Origin: Acinetobacter sp. ANC 4862
GTDB lineage: Bacteria > Pseudomonadota > Gammaproteobacteria > Pseudomonadales > Moraxellaceae
Length of the DNA stretch: 59,968 bases
Assembly: GCF_004336635.1 (NCBI RefSeq)
Contig: NZ_SJXH01000018.1
Span: forward strand, 1-59,968
Reading direction: 5' to 3'
Shown: positions 7,911 through 18,024 of the stretch, piece by piece
How positions within the stretch are numbered: the stretch's first letter is position 1
How the letters are laid out: each line of letters starts with the position of its first letter
The notes under the pieces: generated by a model
Databases searched by the model: none
Told to the model about the DNA's origin: nothing
What the model saw: the letters and a program-made list of their open reading frames with translations, nothing else
Made by a program: the position numbers and the translations under genes

Positions 7911-10742
7911 ATGAGCCAAAGTCATATCCGTATTCGAGGCGCACGTACCCATAACTTAAAAAATGTGTCACTCGATATTCCACGCGACAAATTCGTGGTC
8001 ATTACGGGACTCTCAGGCTCAGGTAAATCTTCCTTAGCTTTTGACACTTTATATGCTGAAGGTCAGCGCCGTTATGTGGAATCGCTTTCTGCCTATGCGC
8101 GCCAATTCCTTTCACAAATGGAAAAACCAGAAGTCGATTCTATTGAAGGTTTAAGCCCTGCTATTGCAATTGAACAAAAATCAACCAGCCACAACCCACG
8201 TTCAACTGTGGGAACAATCACCGAAATTTACGACTATTTACGTCTTTTATATGCACGTGTCGGAACACCGTATTGTCCTGAACATGACCTGCCGATGGTG
8301 GCACAAACCGTTTCAGAAATGGTCGATGCAGTTAAAAACTTAGAAGAAGGCACCGCTTTAATGCTGCTTGCCCCTGTGGTGCGTGAGCGTAAAGGTGAAT
8401 ACACCAACCTGTTTGAGCAACTGCAAAGCCAAGGTTTTGTCCGTGCGCGTGTAGATGGTGAAATTGTCGAAATTGACACGCCACCTGAACTGGATAAAAA
8501 GAAAAAACACACCATTGAAGTAGTCGTGGATCGCTTTAAAGTTCGTGATGATTTGGGCAACCGTATTGCTGAATCTTTTGAAACTGCACTGCGTTTAGGT
8601 GGTGACATCGCGATTTTATCGTGGATGAAAGGCGAACAGGCAGATCGTGTGTTCTCGGCAAAACACTCTTGCCCTGAATGCGACCGTGCCGTTGCCGAAC
8701 TTGAACCACGTTTGTTCTCGTTCAACAATCCATTTGGTGCCTGCCCGGTCTGTGATGGTTTAGGTACCCGCAGTCATTTCAGTGCAGACAAATTGATTCC
8801 AAACAATGAAGTTTCAATTAGCCAGGGCGCGATTCGTGGTTGGGACAGACAACGTCCGTATTACTACAGCATGATTGAAAAAGTCGCAGCACATTTTGGC
8901 TTCTCTTTGGACACGCCTTGGAATGAACTGGATGCCGACACCAAAAAGAGATTCCTTTACGGTACCGGTAAAGAAAAAGTTGATTTAAGTTATATCGATG
9001 AGCGTGGTCGTCAGCATAAACGTGTGCAACCTTTTGAAGGCATTTTGCCACATCTGGAACGTCGCTACCGTGAAACTGAATCTAATTATGTCCGTGATGA
9101 TTTGGCACAATATTTATCCAACGCAGCCTGTGATGCCTGTGGCGGTTCACGTCTAAATGAAATCTCGCGTAACGTTCGTGTCAAAGACAAGACCATCGCA
9201 CAGATTACCAAAATGTCGATTGGCGATGCCGAAAGTTACTATCAGGATTTAAACCTTGAAGGTGCCAAAGGTGAAATTGCCGACAAAATTTTCAAGGAAA
9301 TCCGGGAACGTCTGCACTTCCTTGTGTCAGTGGGTTTAAATTACTTAAGCCTGTCGCGCTCTGCCGAAACCTTATCTGGCGGTGAAGCACAGCGGATCCG
9401 TTTGGCTTCACAAATTGGTGCTGGCTTAATGGGTGTGATGTATGTCCTCGATGAACCTTCAATCGGCCTGCATCAACGTGATAATGATCGTCTGCTTGAA
9501 ACCCTGGTTCGCTTACGTGACTTGGGCAATACAGTTTTAGTCGTTGAACATGATGAAGATGCAATTCGTGCTGCGGATCATATTATTGATATTGGCCCGG
9601 GTGCAGGTGTACACGGGGGTCATATTATTGCCGAAGGCACCTATGACGAAATTTTGGCGAATCCCGAATCGCTTACCGGACAATATTTATCCGGAAAGTT
9701 AAAAATTAAAGTGCCGGAAGTTCGCACTCAACCGCCAAAACCTGAAGAAAAAATCAAGTTGATGGGTGCGGCAGGTCATAACTTGCAGAATGTTGATTTA
9801 ACCATTCCTTTAGGCATTATGACCTGTGTGACGGGTGTGTCAGGTTCGGGTAAATCGACCCTGATTAACCGTACCCTTTTACCGCTTGCAGCAACACAAT
9901 TGAATGGTGCAACCACTTTAACCGCTGAAAAATTTGATTCGATTGACGGCTTACAATTCCTCGATAAAGTCGTGGATATTGACCAAAGTCCGATTGGACG
10001 TACGCCACGTTCCAACCCGGCGACTTATACAGGACTGTTCACCCCGATTCGTGAATTGTTCGCGCAAACGCCTGAAGCTAAAGCCCGTGGTTATGCTGCA
10101 GGTCGTTTCTCGTTTAACGTGAAAGGTGGTCGTTGTGAGGCCTGCGAAGGCGACGGCATGATTAAAGTAGCGATGCATTTCTTACCGGATATGTACGTAC
10201 CATGTGATGCCTGTCATGGCGATCGTTATAACCGTGAAACGCTAGAAGTCGGTTATAAAGGCAAAAACATTTCCGATGTTTTGGGCATGACTGTTGAAGA
10301 TGCGATGCATTTCTTTGAAGCCATTCCAGTGATTCACCGCCGTCTGGAAACTTTAACTCAAGTCGGGTTGGGTTATATCCGTCTAGGTCAATCTGCGACC
10401 ACCCTTTCTGGTGGTGAAGCACAACGTGTGAAACTGGCACGTGAGTTGGCGAAACGTGATACGGGCAAAACCTTATATATCCTGGATGAACCGACCACAG
10501 GTCTGCATTTTCATGACATCGCCAAGCTGTTAGACATTCTGCATCAGCTCCGCGATAAGGGTAATACCATTGTGGTGATTGAGCATAATCTGGATGTAAT
10601 TAAAACTGCCGACTGGGTAATTGATTTAGGTCCTGAAGGTGGTGCAGGTGGCGGTATGATTATTGCCGAAGGTACGCCTGAACAGGTGGTGAAATCTAAA
10701 ACTTCACATACAGCGAAGTTCTTAAAACCTTTGCTTAAATAA
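7911..10742 (+). CDS. uvrA: excinuclease ABC subunit A (UvrA)
   Basis: 943 residues, full length. It has two ABC ATPase modules: Walker [11 protein letters not shown] (about 33-42) and [10 protein letters not shown] in the second half, with signatures [12 protein letters not shown] and [12 protein letters not shown]. Zinc-finger cysteine pairs occur at CPECDRA...CPVCDG and CEACEGDG...CDACHG. It recognises DNA lesions and loads UvrB in nucleotide-excision repair. GAGATG lies before the ATG. Followed by a terminator at 10771. Confidence 0.98.
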   Translation: MSQSHIRIRGARTHNLKNVSLDIPRDKFVVITGLSGSGKSSLAFDTLYAEGQRRYVESLSAYARQFLSQMEKPEVDSIEGLSPAIAIEQKSTSHNPRSTVGTITEIYDYLRLLYARVGTPYCPEHDLPMVAQTVSEMVDAVKNLEEGTALMLLAPVVRERKGEYTNLFEQLQSQGFVRARVDGEIVEIDTPPELDKKKKHTIEVVVDRFKVRDDLGNRIAESFETALRLGGDIAILSWMKGEQADRVFSAKHSCPECDRAVAELEPRLFSFNNPFGACPVCDGLGTRSHFSADKLIPNNEVSISQGAIRGWDRQRPYYYSMIEKVAAHFGFSLDTPWNELDADTKKRFLYGTGKEKVDLSYIDERGRQHKRVQPFEGILPHLERRYRETESNYVRDDLAQYLSNAACDACGGSRLNEISRNVRVKDKTIAQITKMSIGDAESYYQDLNLEGAKGEIADKIFKEIRERLHFLVSVGLNYLSLSRSAETLSGGEAQRIRLASQIGAGLMGVMYVLDEPSIGLHQRDNDRLLETLVRLRDLGNTVLVVEHDEDAIRAADHIIDIGPGAGVHGGHIIAEGTYDEILANPESLTGQYLSGKLKIKVPEVRTQPPKPEEKIKLMGAAGHNLQNVDLTIPLGIMTCVTGVSGSGKSTLINRTLLPLAATQLNGATTLTAEKFDSIDGLQFLDKVVDIDQSPIGRTPRSNPATYTGLFTPIRELFAQTPEAKARGYAAGRFSFNVKGGRCEACEGDGMIKVAMHFLPDMYVPCDACHGDRYNRETLEVGYKGKNISDVLGMTVEDAMHFFEAIPVIHRRLETLTQVGLGYIRLGQSATTLSGGEAQRVKLARELAKRDTGKTLYILDEPTTGLHFHDIAKLLDILHQLRDKGNTIVVIEHNLDVIKTADWVIDLGPEGGAGGGMIIAEGTPEQVVKSKTSHTAKFLKPLLK

Positions 10743-10770
10743 TTTTCTATTTCAGCTAAATACATGATAA

Positions 10771-10797
10771 AACGGTGATTCATTCACCGTTTTTTTA
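10771..10797 (+). terminator. Rho-independent terminator of uvrA
   Basis: AACGGTGA (10771-10778) and TCACCGTT (10784-10791) pair around a 5-nt loop and run into a seven-T tract, 28 bp after the uvrA stop. Confidence 0.88.
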
Positions 10798-10806
10798 TTT
10801 TTAGAT

Positions 10807-11318
10807 ATGACAGAATTAGAAATTATAGATACAGCCGTTAAAATTGGATTAGGCTCAATTATTACAGGATTCTTTGCTTACTTTCTTCAAAGAACTAATA
10901 TCAGTGCTTCAGTATCCAAAGATAAATTAGAAAACAACAGAAAAATTTTAATGCAGATTTCTGCAGACATTGAGGAAATAAATCATCTAGTTTTAAAAGT
11001 ATGGAGTATTTTTGATTTTGAAATTAAGAAAGATCCAATCGATAAAGAAAATATATATTTAAGATTAACGCCATTAAAAGCATCCTTATTTAATGACTTT
11101 CAACTATTAAGTAAAATGAAGGCTTACTATTATTATATGGTTATAAAGACCAACAACAATGCCTAAGAAAATACGGAGAGTTTTTAGTAAAGTTTAATTC
11201 TTATACTTATTTCAATGGAGAAAAAGTTACTCAAGAAAAATCAACTTGGTATCGAGGAGAAATTCTAAGACTCAGATATGAATTATATGAAAGTTTACAT
11301 AGTGCTCTTTCCCAATAA
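10807..11318 (+). pseudogene. hypothetical gene interrupted by a frameshift
   Basis: The first 119 codons (MTELEIIDTAVKIGLGSIIT..., one N-terminal membrane helix then a charged helical region) end at 11164. Just before this, at about 11150-11165, another frame becomes open and continues for about 52 codons as KYGEFLVKFNSYTYFNGEKV to LYESLHSALSQ and a stop at 11316-11318. The two parts read as one protein of about 170 residues, so a single indel in the AACAACAATGCC region has broken it. Function not recognised. It starts 10 bp after the uvrA terminator. Confidence 0.6.
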
Positions 11319-11334
11319 AAATGCATGTATTCCA

Positions 11335-13038
11335 TCACCCCGCGACTTTATTCTTCCCATTTTCTTTGGCCTGAAATAAAGACTTATCGGCTTTTTCAAG
11401 TAATGCCATCCACGATGCTGCACCAACTGCCACACCTGCACTCACAGAAATCTGGATATTCTGATTGATCTCGGCAATGTACAGTTCAGAGCTACCAATC
11501 TCTTCAAGAATTTTATTCGCGACAACCCAAGCATCCTGAAAATCAGCCTGTTCGATTAACACCAAAAATTCATCACCGCCATAACGCACAATCAAATCCG
11601 AAGTACGTACATTAAATTGTAATTTTTCCGCAACTAGCCTAATAACTTCATCGCCGATAATATGCCCAAATGTATCATTTACATATTTAAAATCATCAAT
11701 ATCAAAAATAATCAGGGCTGTTTGAGTAAATTTTTCAGGTTTCTTTTCCAAATACTTAATGTATTCATCCAAAGCCAAACGGTTGGATACACCAGTCAAA
11801 CTATCAGTATTGGCAATATTTCTGAGTTGGAATTCTAAAGCATCGCGTTGCTGTAGCACGGATTTCAACTTTTTAATTGCCTGTAACAATGTTACTGGAT
11901 CATTTGATAATTTATCAAATTCACTATCTGCAACTTTATGCTGTGCCAAACGAAGAATTGCATTTTTGGCTTTCAGTAAAGGTTTAAATACCCCATTTCG
12001 TGCATAAATCATGGTAAAACATGCGGTAACCAGACAAATTACTGCAACCAATAGCGTTATTATAAATTGTTGTTTCGCTTTATTTTTCTCATCTTGAGCA
12101 ACGCTAACACTGTAATCTAAAATATAAGTTTGCAAATTTACCACTGTGACAAATTTGTCGACCATAGCCTCTGTCAATTGCGTACCGGTTAATGAATAAC
12201 GCTGATGATGCAAACTTTCATTAATTAAACCCGCAACAATTGGAATACCTTTGTCTAAAAACTGTGCTTTTACTTGTTGATGCAAAGCTAAATATTCGGG
12301 GGTTTTACCTTGTTCAGGTTGTATGGTATTGACCAAAGCCCATAAATACCTTGCCTGATGTTGAGTCTGTAATGATCGAGCCAGATTATCTTCAGGTATT
12401 TTTTCTACAAAAGTGATGGATGCCATGATATTGGAGGCAATTCGCCCTCCCTGATCGCGTAAATCTGCCAGAATTAAAATCAGCGTATAGTATTCAGAAA
12501 CAGATGTGCTTTTAGCTTCAGCGTGTACCAATACATTTTTTAAAATTTCATGACAACTATCCCATGCCGTGAACATTTTCTTAATCGCTTCATCAAGCTG
12601 TTTTGAAGTACGTTCAGATCGGGGCAAAGCAGCATACGCATCTACAGCTTGACGACCTTGCTGTAAAGTTACTTTTAAATTGGAAGATAAGCCTCGTACC
12701 TGGGCAGAAAAGCCCGCTGCATTTAAAATCTGTATGGTCTGATCAATTTGTATATCAACTTCTTTTCGATGCGCTTGCAGCTCTTGTAGATTTTCAGCTA
12801 ATTCTTCAGCAGTGCTCGACATCACCTTATTCGCAGGTGCTCGCTCGCGTGAAACTTTATTGGCTAAATCGGCAACTGCACGTAGCGCAGAAATTTCAGT
12901 TAAGGCTCGATCTGCTTTTTGATAACTCTGATAGCTACTGACAATTAAGGGAACAGAAAGAAAAAGCAGTGAGAAAATAATGATAATCATCGACAAAAAA
13001 AGCCGTTGACTAATATGTCCCGAACGTAATTTATACAT
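11335..13038 (-). CDS. membrane-bound diguanylate cyclase (GGDEF), periplasmic sensor
   Basis: About 567 residues from the ATG at 13036-13038; a TTG-started form adds 12. A membrane helix near the N-terminus (LFLSMIIIIFSLLFLSVPLI), a long helical periplasmic region of about 300 residues, and a second helix (FIITLLVAVICLVTACFTMI) precede the GGDEF domain. RYGGDEF is intact and RTSD five residues upstream forms an RxxD inhibitory I-site, so it probably makes c-di-GMP under product control. Signal unknown. Stop is 17 bp from the end of the preceding convergent gene. Confidence 0.9.
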   Translation of the reverse strand: MYKLRSGHISQRLFLSMIIIIFSLLFLSVPLIVSSYQSYQKADRALTEISALRAVADLANKVSRERAPANKVMSSTAEELAENLQELQAHRKEVDIQIDQTIQILNAAGFSAQVRGLSSNLKVTLQQGRQAVDAYAALPRSERTSKQLDEAIKKMFTAWDSCHEILKNVLVHAEAKSTSVSEYYTLILILADLRDQGGRIASNIMASITFVEKIPEDNLARSLQTQHQARYLWALVNTIQPEQGKTPEYLALHQQVKAQFLDKGIPIVAGLINESLHHQRYSLTGTQLTEAMVDKFVTVVNLQTYILDYSVSVAQDEKNKAKQQFIITLLVAVICLVTACFTMIYARNGVFKPLLKAKNAILRLAQHKVADSEFDKLSNDPVTLLQAIKKLKSVLQQRDALEFQLRNIANTDSLTGVSNRLALDEYIKYLEKKPEKFTQTALIIFDIDDFKYVNDTFGHIIGDEVIRLVAEKLQFNVRTSDLIVRYGGDEFLVLIEQADFQDAWVVANKILEEIGSSELYIAEINQNIQISVSAGVAVGAASWMALLEKADKSLFQAKENGKNKVAG

Positions 13039-13466
13039 GGATTCAGTACGTCCCACACAAAAACAACTGGCCAATCATCATCATATTTCGTTTATAATAC
13101 AATCGTATATATTACATGATTTTCATACTACTAATTCTTTCTTATCAACCGTTTATCTTATTTTTTTATAAAAAATTATTATTAATACTACTCTCTAATG
13201 AAGATAAAAGAATAAACCAAGTTTATCCAAAATATCTAAGCTCAATTGCTTGCGCTCATCAGCATCATGGATTGATTATAGAATTCTGTTCGCTTTTCTT
13301 TTGACAAGCACCTAATTGCATCAAGCCCCCCATTAAGCAACTTAAGTAAATCAATCCTTGTTTCATCTCGAAAGCCTAAATTTTCTACTTTTATTAAATT
13401 CGTTCAGATCATTTTGTATGAATGACACATAGCTAAAAATATTTTTATAACAGGTCTAAGAAAATA

Positions 13467-13495
13467 TTTACACATGCCACAAATAAGTGCATAAT
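13467..13495 (+). promoter_or_regulatory. sigma-70 promoter for a candidate small RNA
   Basis: TTTACA (13467-13472), a 17-bp spacer and CATAAT (13490-13495) form a near-consensus promoter. No open reading frame follows before the strong terminator at 13563-13599, which points to a non-coding transcript starting near 13502. Confidence 0.5.
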
Positions 13496-13501
13496 GCACC
13501 G

Positions 13502-13599
13502 CATTAGGGCAAGTCAAAATCATTCCTCAGCAGGATTTTTGATTTATCCGAGATTTTTGGCTAAAAAACCCCAGTTTTCACAGGAAACTGGGGTTTTTT
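13502..13599 (+). ncRNA. candidate small RNA of about 98 nt
   Basis: A short transcript is predicted between the promoter at 13467-13495 and a strong Rho-independent terminator at 13563-13599. The unique part contains TCAAAAATC-type complementary stretches (CAAAATCATTCC and GGATTTTTGATT), so a second hairpin is likely. It lies in a 1.4-kb AT-rich gap with no supported gene. I cannot match it to a known Acinetobacter sRNA by eye. Confidence 0.45.
13563..13599 (+). terminator. strong Rho-independent terminator
   Basis: AAAAAACCCCAGTTT and AAACTGGGGTTTTTT form a 15-bp stem around TCACAGG and end in six T residues. No protein-coding gene ends here. Confidence 0.85.
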
Positions 13600-13826
13600 A
13601 TGACTAAAAATTGAGAAATAGCATAAAATTAATATTAATAACGCACCATATTAATGCACCATTATTACAAATCGTTCCAAATGCACATTTTTTAAATATT
13701 CTGCTTTGTAATCAATCATTGAGCAAAAATAAAGAAGAATATTCTTTTAGTTTCAATACTTCGTTGATACTTGGATATTTTCTTTATTAAATATGAGAAC
13801 GTAGGCAGAGCACACTTCTTTCAGGC

Positions 13827-13858
13827 AAAAAAAAACCCAACCTTGGGGAAAGTTGGGC
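13827..13858 (-). terminator. minus-strand terminator without an evident gene
   Basis: On the minus strand GTTGGG-type arms (CCCAAC at 13836-13841 with GTTGGG at 13852-13857) lead into a nine-U tract. No convincing gene precedes it on that strand; it may end a short transcript starting in 13860-14000. The remaining 13600-14370 stretch is very AT-rich and otherwise featureless. Confidence 0.5.
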
Positions 13859-14373
13859 ATATAAAAACAAAACTTGTTCATGGAGAATCAGATCATCATC
13901 ACATTATTTTAATGTAACATGACTTGATAGATGGATTATGATAAAAATCACCAAATAAGTAAAGCCTATTGAATTAGTTGGCTTTTAGTTAAATCACAAT
14001 AATTAGATAATAATGCAAAAATCATCACATAAATAAAAATAATATGTTTGTTTTTTATACCCAAATAAAATATTTTTAAGGCTAACTTTGATGTTAAATT
14101 CTAAATAAAATTAAGAATATGCAAAATAATTCACACTTAAGCTAGCTCTATAAATTGTTTTTTACAAAAAATAAAAAAAATTATCAAATTTTACATTGTT
14201 AAAAATCTCTCAAATTTTCCGTTTTTTTTCCAAAAAACAGCTGTAAAAATCCGTATATTCATTTGTTCTAAAAAAGTTTTTTAACTTTGACATAAAACCA
14301 ATCAATTGAACATTTTTTAAACAATTATATGGTTTACTACAAAAATTCAACAAAATAATGTCATTATAGTTCA

Positions 14374-14401
14374 TTGACTTAATGTTTTGTTACAATACAA
14401 T
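14374..14401 (+). promoter_or_regulatory. porin promoter
   Basis: TTGACT (14374-14379), a 16-bp spacer and TACAAT (14396-14401) place the transcript start near 14408. This rules out the upstream ATG at 14407 and supports 14443 as the porin start. The 350 bp upstream are extremely AT-rich, as is common for strong porin promoters. Confidence 0.6.
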
Positions 14402-14442
14402 GACTAATGTTTAATCTATTTTTAACAAAACTGGTAAGTATT

Positions 14443-15324
14443 ATGAAAAAACTCGGTTTAGCCACTGCTTTATTATTAGCCATGACTGGTGCTCAAGCAT
14501 ATCAAGTAGAAGTACAAGGTCAATCTGAGTACGTTGATAACACAGCAAATGACAAAAACTTTACGGGTGCTGTACAAGGTACTTATTACCTTAAAAATGT
14601 TGATTCTTCAAAAGGTCCATTGGCTGAAGTAGCTTTCTTAAACCAAGCATCTAACGTTTCTGTAGCTTATAACTATGGTGAATACGACGTAGATGCTGAA
14701 GGTGAAGACTTTGTTTCTCATACTATTGGTGCTAAAGCAGAAGCGTATATTCCAACTAAAGTTGTTCCTGTATATGCTAGCGCTTCTTATAGCAACACAA
14801 TTACAGACAACAAAAACAACCAAGCTGATGACCATGGCGACCGTTATGCTTTAGAACTTGGTGCTGTAGTAGCTCCTAACTTCTTGGTAGCTGTTGGTTA
14901 TACTAGCGTTGCTAACCAGACTTCTTATGATGCTTTCAACATCCTTTCAAACGGTGTTGTTAAAGCTGGTTTAGAATCTGACACGATTGATCAAGACCAA
15001 GACGCGATCACTGCACGTACTAAATACGTTGGTGCAATCGATGGTACAAACATGTCAATCGGTTTCGAAAGCGGTTTAGTTTACGGTGAAGATACTGCTT
15101 ACAACCTAGGTACAACTCTTTTCGTTACACCTAAATTAAGCGTTGGCGCGTCTTATGCTGAATCTAGCTTCGATGGTTCACCAGACAAAGCTTGGGGTGC
15201 GAACATAAATTACTTCATCACTCCTGCTGTTGCAGTTGGTGCATCTTACGTAAATGCTAATGCTGAAAAAGGTTCTGTATACGATACAGAAACTGTTGGC
15301 GTAAATGCTAAATTCCGCTTCTAA
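14443..15324 (+). CDS. outer membrane porin, Omp33-36-like
   Basis: 293 residues from ATG at 14443. A signal peptide MKKLGLATALLLAMTGAQA is cleaved before YQVEVQGQSEYVD. The mature part consists of alternating amphipathic beta strands and ends in FRF, the C-terminal Phe needed for BAM assembly. The N-terminal sequence is typical of Acinetobacter Omp33-36 porins (water/small-solute channel; virulence factor in A. baumannii). Codon use is strongly biased as expected for a highly expressed gene. Divergent loops suggest a non-baumannii species. Confidence 0.9.
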   Translation: MKKLGLATALLLAMTGAQAYQVEVQGQSEYVDNTANDKNFTGAVQGTYYLKNVDSSKGPLAEVAFLNQASNVSVAYNYGEYDVDAEGEDFVSHTIGAKAEAYIPTKVVPVYASASYSNTITDNKNNQADDHGDRYALELGAVVAPNFLVAVGYTSVANQTSYDAFNILSNGVVKAGLESDTIDQDQDAITARTKYVGAIDGTNMSIGFESGLVYGEDTAYNLGTTLFVTPKLSVGASYAESSFDGSPDKAWGANINYFITPAVAVGASYVNANAEKGSVYDTETVGVNAKFRF

Positions 15325-15346
15325 TTTCCAATTAGAAAAAGAATTC

Positions 15347-15374
15347 AAAAAAGGACTCAATTGAGTCCTTTTTT
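15347..15374 (+). terminator. porin terminator (perfect palindrome)
   Basis: AAAAAAGGACTCAA is followed immediately by its exact complement TTGAGTCCTTTTTT, giving a bidirectional terminator about 22 bp after the porin stop. Confidence 0.85.
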
Positions 15375-15476
15375 ATTGTCTAGCTTTATTCAGATGGAAA
15401 GCCATTATTCTCATGAATCACACTGCTCTTATTTATTAACATCATCATGATCTGGTAAATATGCAATAGACCTCTT

Positions 15477-16351
15477 GCGAAAGTAAAAACCACCTCAATC
15501 TAAGTTTCATGAGATATCAGAACTTAAACCGTTTTTCAGATTCTGAATTTAAACGCTTGGTTGGCGTACCTCGACCAGTTTTTACCGAAATGGTAGAGGT
15601 TTTAGAAAAAGCAGAATCACTCAAAAAGAAATCAGGTCGTCCTCATACTTTAGCTATAGAGGATCAGTTGTTATTAACGCTCAATTACTTACGGAACTAC
15701 AGTACTCAACTGGAATTGGCGGCAAATTACCATATCGCTGAAAGTAATGTGAATCGAACCATTAAAAAGGTTGAAGATGCATTGATGAAATCAAGATGTT
15801 TTACTCTGCCAAAACGAAGCATTACCACAGCAGACGAACACTTTAACTGGGTCATTATCGATGCGACAGAATGTTCAATAGAACGCCCGAAAAAAAAATC
15901 AGAGTAAGTTCTACAGTGGTAAAAAGAAGAAACATACGCTAAAAGCACAAGTGATCTATCATCCAAAGAGCAAACAAATCATAGGGCTAGATATATCGAA
16001 TGGCAGTCAGCATGACATTAAACTGGCAAGAAAAACGGTTAAGAAATTCAAACATTGTGAATATGTTATGACCGATTTAGGGTACTACGGATTAGAGCAA
16101 GATGGCTTTAAATTATTGATGCCAATAAAGAAAAAGAAGAATATACCCTTATTTGATGTTGAGAAAAAGTACAATAAAATGATTGGAAAAATACGAGTTG
16201 TGATCGAACACATCAATAGTCAATTGAAAACATTTAGAATATTAAGTGAACGCTATCGAAATAGACGGAAAAGATTCGGTTTACGCATTAACTTAATCGC
16301 TGCACTGGTAAACCGGATAAATTTTCAATAATGACTTTCGCAAGAGATCTA
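15477..16351 (+). mobile_element. IS5-family (ISL2-like) element, copy 1
   Basis: About 875 bp with terminal inverted repeats TAGACCTCTTGCGAAAGT and ACTTTCGCAAGAGATCTA. It carries one transposase split in two frames. A related element (copy 2) lies at 21345-22216 in the opposite direction with nearly the same ends. The 3' flank holds a gene fragment with no matching 5' part on the left, so the insertion was accompanied by deletion or rearrangement. Confidence 0.85.
15509..16331 (+). CDS. IS5-family transposase, two frames joined at an A9 run
   Basis: Frame 1 (MRYQNLNRFSDSEFKRLVGV...) carries the N-terminal helix-turn-helix and stops at 15907. Just before, at a run of nine A in CGCCCGAAAAAAAAATC, a shift gives NQSKFYSGKKKKHTL and the DDE part (DLGYYG; IRVVIEHINSQLKTF...RYRNRRKRFGLR) to 16331. 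The same arrangement, at A7, occurs in copy 2, so this is a programmed frameshift typical of the group rather than damage. Confidence 0.82.
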
Positions 16352-16353
16352 TT

Positions 16354-16512
16354 GTTTCAGTAGAAATCGTTACCAATGAAACGGACAATTTTTCACTAAT
16401 TGTTAAAAGCTTACCAAATAATCAGGGAAATAAAGGAATTATAAATATTGATTTTGATGACCATAAGACTGCCCAAAAAATGGTTGATAAAATCAAAAAA
16501 GCACTTAACTAA
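16354..16512 (+). pseudogene. 3' gene fragment truncated by the IS5 element
   Basis: An open frame runs directly out of the IS edge for about 52 codons (VSVEIVTNETDNFSLIVKSL ... KMVDKIKKALN) to TAA. It has no start codon of its own. It is the C-terminal end of an unidentified protein whose 5' part is absent from this window. Confidence 0.5.
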
Positions 16513-16625
16513 ATCTTAGTTATAAGCATATTTGTAAATCGGTAATTATCCACTTGGCTCAGCCGTGACTCTAATTCACTTCCTAACGTTCATATAACGT
16601 TATTTAAAGCAAAAATATAGGCAAT

Positions 16626-16656
16626 AAAAAACCCCGGCATCCTGCCAGGGTTTTTC
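16626..16656 (+). terminator. imperfect terminator hairpin
   Basis: AAAAACCC-GGCA and TGCC-GGGTTTTT arms, each side with one bulged base, around a TCC loop, ending in five T. It probably ends the transcript of the truncated gene at 16354-16512. Between 16660 and 16890 I see nothing supportable. Confidence 0.55.
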
Positions 16657-16891
16657 ATATTGGGTTCGCTTGGTATAACTCCTGTCGTACCTGCCAATCC
16701 TTGTGCGATCTTTCTTATTCTTGTTATTTGGAACATCCTGTTCTCTATGGCTTCATCATAGGAAATTTCTTATATCTCAACCAGCAGCAAAGAGCCAAGA
16801 TTCGTGTGAGCCAAAGCGTACAACGATGCCTAAAATTCACCCCATTTTTTATAGCATAAGTTTTTTGAAATTTAATCCTATTTTTTTGATG

Positions 16892-17029
16892 TTAGAACCC
16901 ATTTAAAGTATCTATATTCTCACCAATAAAGCTATCAATCTGGCACATTTTCTAGGTTGGCAGGATTTTCAGCAAATCCCTTAAATAGACGTATGGATCG
17001 AGTCCATTCAGTTTAATAATGGACAGTAT
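16892..17029 (-). pseudogene. IS66-family TnpC C-terminal remnant
   Basis: Minus strand reads ILSIIKLNGLDPYVYLRDLL and KILPT, then an in-frame TAG (16952-16954) and KMCQIDSF. The KLNGLDPYVYLRDxLxxLPT pattern is characteristic of the C-terminal domain of IS66 TnpC transposases. Only this short piece remains. Its downstream edge (16891-16909) is a motif that recurs at 29152 and 57147. Confidence 0.6.
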
Positions 17030-17168
17030 GGGAGATGTTTAGCTGACAGGAAAAGTGAGGGTTGACGTAGCTTAGCATCACTTAAATAATTCAATTTGAG
17101 TTAAAATATCTCTCTTTCAAACGATCTAGAAAACACCACCTGAATTCATCTCTTTCTAAAAAAACTTA

Positions 17169-18024
17169 GGGTCTGTTGACATTTACTGTATAAAAAATAG
17201 CGAGATAGTAAAATCAAATCGCCAAACCCAATTTTACTCTCGCTATGCCTCGTACAATGCTGAATGATCAACACTGGTCTAAGTTACTTTCCATTTTCCG
17301 TCAGTTTAATATTTATCTCAAATCAAATTTAAGAAATTTCATTGAAGCTATTTTATTTCGTATTAGAACAGGTTGCCCTTGGAGAGATTTGCCTCTGCAA
17401 TTTGGTAAACCAAACTCCATTTTTAAGAAATACAATCGATGGTCTAAAAACAGTAAATTTATCAATATATTCAAATTATTTAGTAAGCATGCTGATAAAG
17501 AGTGGATTTTTATTGATGGTAGTCATGTTAGAGCTCATCAACACTCTGCTGGAATTAAGAATCAAGATATATCTAAAAGTATTGGCGGTAATAGTTCCAA
17601 AATCCATCTAGCTATCGATTCTGATGGTAATCCTATTGAGTTTATTATTTCTGATGGGACGTCTCACGATATTAAAATTGCACCAGGTCTTTTATCTAAA
17701 CTGGATTTAACTGAATCAGAAATATTATGCGCTGATAAAGGGTATGACTCAGAAAATTTCAGGAATCAAATTGAAGCAACAAAAACAAAGCCAAATATTC
17801 CAAGAAAATCGAACACTAAGTCCAGTAATGATCATATGGACTGGTATATTTATAAAATCAGACACTTAGTTGAAAATTCATTTTGTAGGCTGAAGCAATT
17901 TAGAGGAATTGCTACCCGATATGACAAGTTAAAGCGTAATTACCAAAGTGCTGTCGCTCTCGCTTGTATTTTTATATGGTTGCCCTTATAGGACAATTTA
18001 TGCACTACAAATGTCAACACACCC
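17169..18024 (+). mobile_element. IS5-family (IS427-like) element
   Basis: 856 bp with inverted ends GGGTCTGTTGACATTT and AAATGTCAACACACCC, flanked by TA on both sides (target duplication). It has a single intact transposase. It inserted exactly at the stop codon of the GGDEF gene on the minus strand. Confidence 0.88.
17245..17991 (+). CDS. IS5-family transposase (IS427-like)
   Basis: 248 residues: an N-terminal DUF4096-like region (MPRTMLNDQHWSKLLSIF; RTGCPWRDLP) and a DDE catalytic domain (FIDGSHVRAHQHSAG; CADKGYDSENFR; IRHLVENSFCRLKQFRGIATRYDK). The GCPWRDLP box and the VENxFxxLKxFRxIATRYDK ending are hallmarks of the family. Intact, and very AT-rich compared with the neighbouring core genes. 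Confidence 0.92.
   Translation: MPRTMLNDQHWSKLLSIFRQFNIYLKSNLRNFIEAILFRIRTGCPWRDLPLQFGKPNSIFKKYNRWSKNSKFINIFKLFSKHADKEWIFIDGSHVRAHQHSAGIKNQDISKSIGGNSSKIHLAIDSDGNPIEFIISDGTSHDIKIAPGLLSKLDLTESEILCADKGYDSENFRNQIEATKTKPNIPRKSNTKSSNDHMDWYIYKIRHLVENSFCRLKQFRGIATRYDKLKRNYQSAVALACIFIWLPL

Noticed and set aside
8234..10440. Minus-strand frames inside uvrA
   Set aside because: Low-complexity antisense shadows without motifs or ribosome binding sites.
13116..13304. 62-codon plus-strand frame in the GGDEF-porin gap
   Set aside because: AT-driven frame with no ribosome binding site and low-complexity composition.
14407..14442. Upstream ATG of the porin frame
   Set aside because: It falls at the predicted transcription start and would place 12 residues before a textbook signal peptide.
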